From Verrucomicrobiales bacterium (lineage in GTDB: Bacteria > Verrucomicrobiota > Verrucomicrobiia > Limisphaerales > UBA9464), in NCBI GenBank assembly GCA_003445095.1, contig DLVS01000770.1, positions 1-18,857 on the forward strand: 18,857 nt of DNA, written 5' to 3'. A program made the position numbers and the translations under genes. Shown one piece after another: positions 15,543 to 18,857 of the stretch (positions are counted from its first letter, which is position 1; every line of letters begins with the position of its first letter). The notes below the pieces were generated by a model, which saw nothing but the letters and a program-made list of their open reading frames with translations, did not search any database and was not told where the DNA came from.

Positions 15543-16748
15543 ATGAACTTTACCAATAGTTCCAACGCGTGCCTTCGCTACATTCGCGGCAACGCGGTGC
15601 TTCTGACACTGATTCTTTTGTGCGGGAGCGACGGGCTCACGGCGGATCCAAACACCAATCGTACCGCCACTGTCGGCCTGTCCGTGTCTCGCGATGGCTC
15701 CTTGAGATTGAATGGCGCCGTCTATCGAGGCTTTGGTGTGAACTACTACGACGCCTTCGTGAGGACGCTCGCGGAACCGCCGACCCAGTCCTACGAAGCC
15801 GGATTTGCGACCCTCGCGACCCATCGAGTTCCCTTTGCTCGATTCTCGGCCGGAGGCTACTGGCCAGCGGATTGGGGGCTTTATCTCACCAATCGCGCCG
15901 AACACTTTCGCCGACTCGACGGCGTTTTCCGAAGCGCCGAGCGATACGGCATCGGATTGATTCCGTCGTTATTCTGGCTGACGAGCACGGTTCCCGACCT
16001 GATGCGAGAGCCGGTCAATGCTTGGGGCGACACGAATAGCCGCACCCACGCGTTCATGATTCAGTACACGCGAGCGGTGGTGGAGCGTTATCGCGCTTCG
16101 CCGGCTCTGTGGGGATGGGAATTTGGGAACGAATATAACCTTGCCGCGGATTTGCCGAATGCCGCCGAGCACCGTCCTCCGGTCGTGCCAAATCTTGGCA
16201 CTCCCGCCACTCGATCGAAACAAGATGAGCTGTCCCACGCAATGATCCGGACCGCCCTGCAGGTATTTGCCCGCGAAGTGCGACGTCTAGATCCGAATCG
16301 AATCATTGTGAGTGGGAACGCGTTTCCGCGGTTGTCTGCCTGGCATCAGGCGGCGAGGGGAACGTGGGAAACCGACACGGCAACCCAATTTGCGGAGATG
16401 CTCGCGGCCGACAATCCCTCTCCCATCGATACGCTTTCGGTTCGGGGTTATGACCTCAAGACTGACTTGGGCCGAATCCCGCAAGCCATGGCAGTGGCCG
16501 CGGCCGTGAAGAAACCGCTGTTGGTTGGAGAGTTTGGTGTTCCCGGACGGAAATCCACCGAGGCCCAAGCAGCATTCTCTTCCGTCCTTCAATGTCTGGT
16601 GACCAATCAGGTTCCTTTGGCGGCCCTCTGGGTCTTTGATTTCGCGGCGCAGTCGGCGGATTGGAGTGTGACGACACTGAATGATCGCGGGTGGCAATTG
16701 GAAGAAATCGCCCAAGCCAACCAAAGGATCCGCGCGGAGAACCAGTAA
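15543..16748 (+). CDS. Secreted clan GH-A glycoside hydrolase (GH5-like cellulase/mannanase type)
   Basis: 401 residues from ATG 15543; a TTG ten codons upstream is in frame but would put a hydrophilic extension before the export signal. Residues ~11-34 (RYIRGNAVLLTLILLCGSDGLTA) form a signal peptide, possibly lipoprotein-like because of LLCG. The barrel shows GFGVNYYDAF (~63-72), FARFSAGGYWP (~98-108), the acid/base glutamate in WEFGNEYN (E197) and the nucleophile glutamate in LLVGEFGVPG (E330), with ALWVFDFA (~361-368) near the last strand. This is the layout of GH5 and related clan GH-A retaining enzymes that cut beta-linked polysaccharides. The exact substrate is not visible. It is divergent from the DUF4239 gene and is followed by a repeat-rich gap. 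Confidence 0.85.
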   Translation: MNFTNSSNACLRYIRGNAVLLTLILLCGSDGLTADPNTNRTATVGLSVSRDGSLRLNGAVYRGFGVNYYDAFVRTLAEPPTQSYEAGFATLATHRVPFARFSAGGYWPADWGLYLTNRAEHFRRLDGVFRSAERYGIGLIPSLFWLTSTVPDLMREPVNAWGDTNSRTHAFMIQYTRAVVERYRASPALWGWEFGNEYNLAADLPNAAEHRPPVVPNLGTPATRSKQDELSHAMIRTALQVFAREVRRLDPNRIIVSGNAFPRLSAWHQAARGTWETDTATQFAEMLAADNPSPIDTLSVRGYDLKTDLGRIPQAMAVAAAVKKPLLVGEFGVPGRKSTEAQAAFSSVLQCLVTNQVPLAALWVFDFAAQSADWSVTTLNDRGWQLEEIAQANQRIRAENQ

Positions 16749-17211
16749 ACAGATGTCCGCGAATCGGCGCGAAGGTGCGATGATCACCATCACTTCAGCG
16801 GTTTGTAGTTCGGATCCAAACCACCCGACGTTGTATCGACCGCGGCGGCCCGACGAACCCAACGTATTGGATGCTCCCCCTCTCCCCCGAAGTGATAACA
16901 CAGCGGGTGAGGGCAAGGGTCGGGGTGAAGGCACGTCCCCCGCCATCTACCAAAGGATGGTAGGGCGGTGCTGCTGCCGGGCTCCATATAATCCGAATAC
17001 GTGGTAGTTGAGACTTTGGGCAAGTCTGGGAAATCCCAGTGCAAAAGCGTTTGAGTGGGCTGAGCCACTTTTTAAGTGGGCTCAAGAATACTGCGGAACA
17101 GTCGAGTAGTTTTCCTGATAGCCACTGGGTGTCCCTCCCAATCTCGCTCCGCCTCACATGAGCCCCAATCAGGCCAAAGAATGGCCAGACTCCCGTCAGA
17201 CGCAGTAAACG
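16749..17211. repeat. Gene-free 463-bp gap with dispersed-repeat-like sequence and a possible terminator hairpin
   Basis: No ORF here has coding character. At about 16872-16930 a C-rich stretch (CCCCTCTCCCCC) is followed by a G-rich partner (GGGTGAGGG, GGGTCGGGGTGAAGG), a pattern of dispersed intergenic repeats. At 16959 GGTAGGGCGG begins a weaker version of the hairpin unit seen at 5609. At 17062-17083 GAGCCACTT-TTT-AAGTGGGCTC forms a stem with one bulge, a candidate terminator between the convergent glycosidase and vapC ends. A near copy of its right arm (GAGTGGGCT) lies just upstream. Confidence 0.45.
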
Positions 17212-17658
17212 TCAGCGCCCTGCGCCCCGCTTGGTCAGCGGATTAAACCACTTCAAACCCGGAAACCGGGCGAAATCTGTGTCCGTGGATGCCAGCCGGG
17301 CCTGGTGCTCGATGGCCAGGGCCGCTAGGTGCGCGTCCGTGGTGAGATCGCCCGCGACGCCCACCTGGCGGAGCAAGCGGAAGAGGATTTCGGCATGGCG
17401 CGGTCCAGGTTCGATCACGTCCACGCTCGGCAAATCGAGCCACGCTTTGACGGCGGCGACGGCGTCCTCAAGCGGCATCGGGTTGGGCATCGCCCGCGCG
17501 CTGGTCATGATGCGGAGGAAGCCCAGGATCGTGACCCAGGCCAGACCGATGGCTTCCTGGTCATTGACGACGCCTTCCCACCATTCGCGGGCGGCCGTGT
17601 GGCCGGGGAAATCGCGGTTGTAGGCGTTGAGGAGCAGATTGACGTCGGTGAGGATCAT
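17212..17658 (-). CDS. vapC: VapC-family PIN-domain ribonuclease toxin
   Basis: 148 residues. PIN-domain toxins are Mg2+-dependent RNases that block translation by cutting RNA. Marks: MILTDVNLLLNAYN with D5, a middle WVTILGFLRI segment, and the acidic cluster GDLTTDAHLAALA (D104, D108) followed by STDTDFARF (D126, D128). The second acidic residue, usually Glu in the middle helix, is replaced by Gly in LGFLR; this is common in a large VapC subfamily. The ATG overlaps the antitoxin stop by 4 nt (17655-17658), so the pair is translationally coupled and transcribed as antitoxin then toxin. The length is normal, and the gene appears intact. Confidence 0.9.
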   Translation of the reverse strand: MILTDVNLLLNAYNRDFPGHTAAREWWEGVVNDQEAIGLAWVTILGFLRIMTSARAMPNPMPLEDAVAAVKAWLDLPSVDVIEPGPRHAEILFRLLRQVGVAGDLTTDAHLAALAIEHQARLASTDTDFARFPGLKWFNPLTKRGAGR

Positions 17659-17918
17659 CGGCGCGCCATCGCCCGCAGCGTGGCCTCATCCTCAAGCTCC
17701 GTAGTCAGATGGTTGAGTTTGTAAGGGTCAAGGCCCGCTTTGAATCCGCCGGCATGTGCCTTCACGACAAATCGCCCGCGGGGCCGCCGCGCGGTCTGCA
17801 GCCCAAGTCCGGTTCGCAGCGCGTCGTTGACGGTTTGTTTGAAGGTCATCTTGCGCCGCCGCACCAGCGCCGTGAGAGACCGGGCCACGTCCGCGTCGAG
17901 GGTTAAGGTCGTTCTCAT
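17655..17918 (-). CDS. vapB: VapB-family antitoxin
   Basis: 87 residues from ATG 17918. The N-terminus MRTTLTLDADVARSL followed by MTFKQTVNDALRTGL is a ribbon-helix-helix DNA-binding domain as in VapB/CopG antitoxins (~1-40). The C-terminal part (RGRFVVKAHAGGFKAGLDPYKLN...LEDEATL) is the toxin-binding tail that neutralises the PIN protein. It probably represses its own promoter together with the toxin, using the palindrome just upstream. No good Shine-Dalgarno is seen before the ATG. Confidence 0.9.
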   Translation of the reverse strand: MRTTLTLDADVARSLTALVRRRKMTFKQTVNDALRTGLGLQTARRPRGRFVVKAHAGGFKAGLDPYKLNHLTTELEDEATLRAMARR

Positions 17919-17943
17919 GGTCGAAGCCTGATGTCGGCCAATT

Positions 17944-17961
17944 TTGATGTCAAGGCATCAA
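17944..17961 (-). promoter_or_regulatory. Candidate vapBC operator with embedded -35 box
   Basis: TTGATG and CATCAA are inverted around a 6-nt spacer, 26-43 bp before the vapB ATG. On the minus strand the palindrome contains TTGACA (17953-17948), a perfect -35 box; 17 bp further a weak -10 (CAGGCT) would lie at 17930-17925. A second copy of the half-site core TGATGTC is at 17929-17935. Binding by VapB at this site would block transcription; this is inferred from layout. Confidence 0.5.
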
Positions 17962-18016
17962 GCAGGATGTCCAGTCGCAAACCAGTTCGCCCATTCCGGT
18001 CAGCCATCCTGCGAGA

Positions 18017-18047
18017 GGGGCAGGGACAGAACATCTGTCGGTAAGTC
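18017..18047. repeat. REP-like end, inverted relative to copies at 18221 and 18355
   Basis: The reverse strand reads GACTTACCGACAGATGTTCTGTCCCTGCC and closely matches GACTACCGATAG(G/A)TGTCCTGTCCCCAT at 18221-18247 and 18355-18381 on the plus strand. Inverted copies thus bracket the transposase remnant, as expected for ends recognised by a RAYT enzyme. Confidence 0.55.
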
Positions 18048-18069
18048 TATCGCGCCTCAGCGCATCGCG

Positions 18070-18216
18070 ATGTTTCGCCAAGCCAAGGATCCCACCGGCG
18101 AACGGGAGTTCATCGACCGGTTATGCGCCACGAGGTGGGACGTCAGCAGCCTCATGCAGCGACTCAAACGACGTTTCACCCAATGGTTCAACCGACATAA
18201 AGGCCGCCAGGGCACC
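18070..18216 (+). pseudogene. Remnant of REP-associated tyrosine transposase (RAYT, Y1_Tnp)
   Basis: About 49 codons remain. The reading FIDRLCATRWDVSSLMQRLK followed by RRFTQWFNRHKGRQGT matches the region of RAYT transposases just before the LWEGRFKSV segment (typical form: DVS.FM..LKQRF.QWFNRR.GR.GTLWE). The conserved HUH (NHFHLL) and catalytic Tyr parts are absent and the frame runs straight into REP-like sequence, so the gene is broken at both ends. RAYTs mobilise REP/REPIN elements. The identity is inferred from this short but characteristic stretch. Confidence 0.65.
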
Positions 18217-18390
18217 GCTAGACTACCGATAGGTGTCCTGTCCCCATCCGTCTCCAATGCGCCACGAGGTGGGACGTCAGCAGCCTCATGCAGCGACTCA
18301 AACGACGTTTCACCCAATGGTTCAACCGGCATAAAGGCCGCCAGGGCATCCCTAGACTACCGATAGATGTCCTGTCCCCATCCGTCTCCA
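18123..18390. repeat. 134-bp tandem duplication covering RAYT fragment plus REP-like end
   Basis: Copies 18123-18256 and 18257-18390 abut exactly and differ at only 4 of 134 positions by my comparison. Because 134 is not a multiple of three, the second copy is read in another frame from the first. High identity suggests a recent duplication. Confidence 0.9.
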
Positions 18391-18741
18391 TCGGACCCGT
18401 TCCATCCCCTCGATCAGGGCCATCGCCATCTCGGCGGCGTTGATGGGGCCTGAAAACCCGTTCAGGGCAGCGAGTTGTTGCTTGAAGCCGGCGATCTGGA
18501 CCCGCCGCGCCGGCCCTAGCGCGACCGGAACGGCCGCTTTTGCCGCTCCGGAGGCGTCCCGGGGCCGTTTCTGAATGCCCCCGCTGGGGGCCGCTTCAAA
18601 GCCGGCGTGAAGGGCTTCGGGCTTGATGGAGACATCAAGGGTCTGGATACGCTCGCCTTTAAACAGGCACACCATCAGCCCCGGCGCGAGGATGTCCTGC
18701 CGGATGCGTTCGAGGGGATCCGTGAGGTCGTCATCCGCCAA
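18352..18741 (-). CDS. Hypothetical protein, tail formed by the tandem repeat
   Basis: About 129 residues from a TTG at 18741; the same frame stays open to the right edge, so the real start may lie outside, and ATG 18675 is another option. I do not recognise the family. The text ADDDLTDPLERIRQDILAPGLM, GERIQTLDVSIKPEALHAGFEAAPSGG and AGFKQQLAALNGFSGP reads like a real protein, and codon third positions are GC-rich as in coding DNA. The last ~13 residues (from 18390 down to 18352) are encoded by repeat copy 2, so the native C-terminus was probably lost when the repeat inserted. It could be a pseudogene. Confidence 0.4.
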   Translation of the reverse strand: MADDDLTDPLERIRQDILAPGLMVCLFKGERIQTLDVSIKPEALHAGFEAAPSGGIQKRPRDASGAAKAAVPVALGPARRVQIAGFKQQLAALNGFSGPINAAEMAMALIEGMERVRWRRMGTGHLSVV

Positions 18742-18797
18742 CGCGGCTATTGAGCCACTCGCCTCGACGATTAGGTGGGACCGCTGGAGGACGACTG

Positions 18798-18857
18798 ATG
18801 AGCGAATCAGGCAGCCACACTGCGGAGTACCCGCGGGCGCCGGCGCCTCGGGAAGCG
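18798..18857 (+). CDS. Start of a plus-strand gene cut by the right edge
   Basis: ATG 18798 is preceded by GGAGG (18786-18790) at a 7-nt spacing. Twenty codons (MSESGSHTAEYPRAPAPREA) are open to the edge. It is too short to identify, and it overlaps the open minus frame, so only one of the two is likely right here. Confidence 0.35.
   Translation, partial: MSESGSHTAEYPRAPAPREA

Noticed and set aside
18123..18390. CRISPR-like array
   Set aside because: There are only two directly abutting 134-bp copies with no spacers and the content is transposase/REP-like.

Overview
The window (about 58-60% GC by eye) looks like chromosomal DNA of a soil or freshwater Verrucomicrobiota, probably Pedosphaera/Limisphaerales-like. 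The reasons are: secreted glycoside hydrolases beside very long secreted proteins with calcium-binding DxDGDG repeats and LamG domains; a STAND NTPase with a long array of 39-residue repeats; a DUF4239 membrane protein; and intergenic REP-like palindromes with a tyrosine-transposase (RAYT) remnant. This placement is inference from gene content; there is no rRNA or tRNA marker.

Layout. 1-2644 (minus): a secreted protein of at least three tandem carbohydrate-binding-like modules, cut by the left edge, preceded by a multi-pass membrane protein that reads as a diverged SecY homologue with an N-terminal zinc ribbon and a C-terminal DUF2007-like tail. 2645-5421 (plus): a divergent promoter region with a perfect inverted repeat, then a secreted GH30-type glycosidase and a cytochrome P450. 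5422-5769: non-coding, holding a compact REPIN-like block of hairpins.

5770-15253 (minus) is the most interesting part. In transcription order it encodes a DUF4239 membrane protein, a protein with one canonical and two degenerate TIR-like modules, an nSTAND1-type NTPase with one membrane helix and about 14 39-residue repeats (overlapping the TIR gene by 8 nt with a strong internal Shine-Dalgarno), and, 227 bp further on, a large secreted protein. That protein combines calcium-binding repeats, a region resembling the pore-forming part of anthrax protective antigen, a PKD-like domain and a LamG domain. The TIR and STAND genes are best read as a two-gene immune or cell-death sensor/effector pair. 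Whether DUF4239 and the secreted protein belong to the same system is unproven.

15254-18857: a divergent intergenic region, a second secreted glycosidase of clan GH-A (plus), a repeat-rich gap, a vapBC-type toxin-antitoxin pair (minus) with a palindrome over its putative -35 box, a broken RAYT transposase with a 134-bp tandem duplication and REP-like ends, a hypothetical ORF whose tail is supplied by that duplication, and the first codons of a plus-strand gene running off the right edge.
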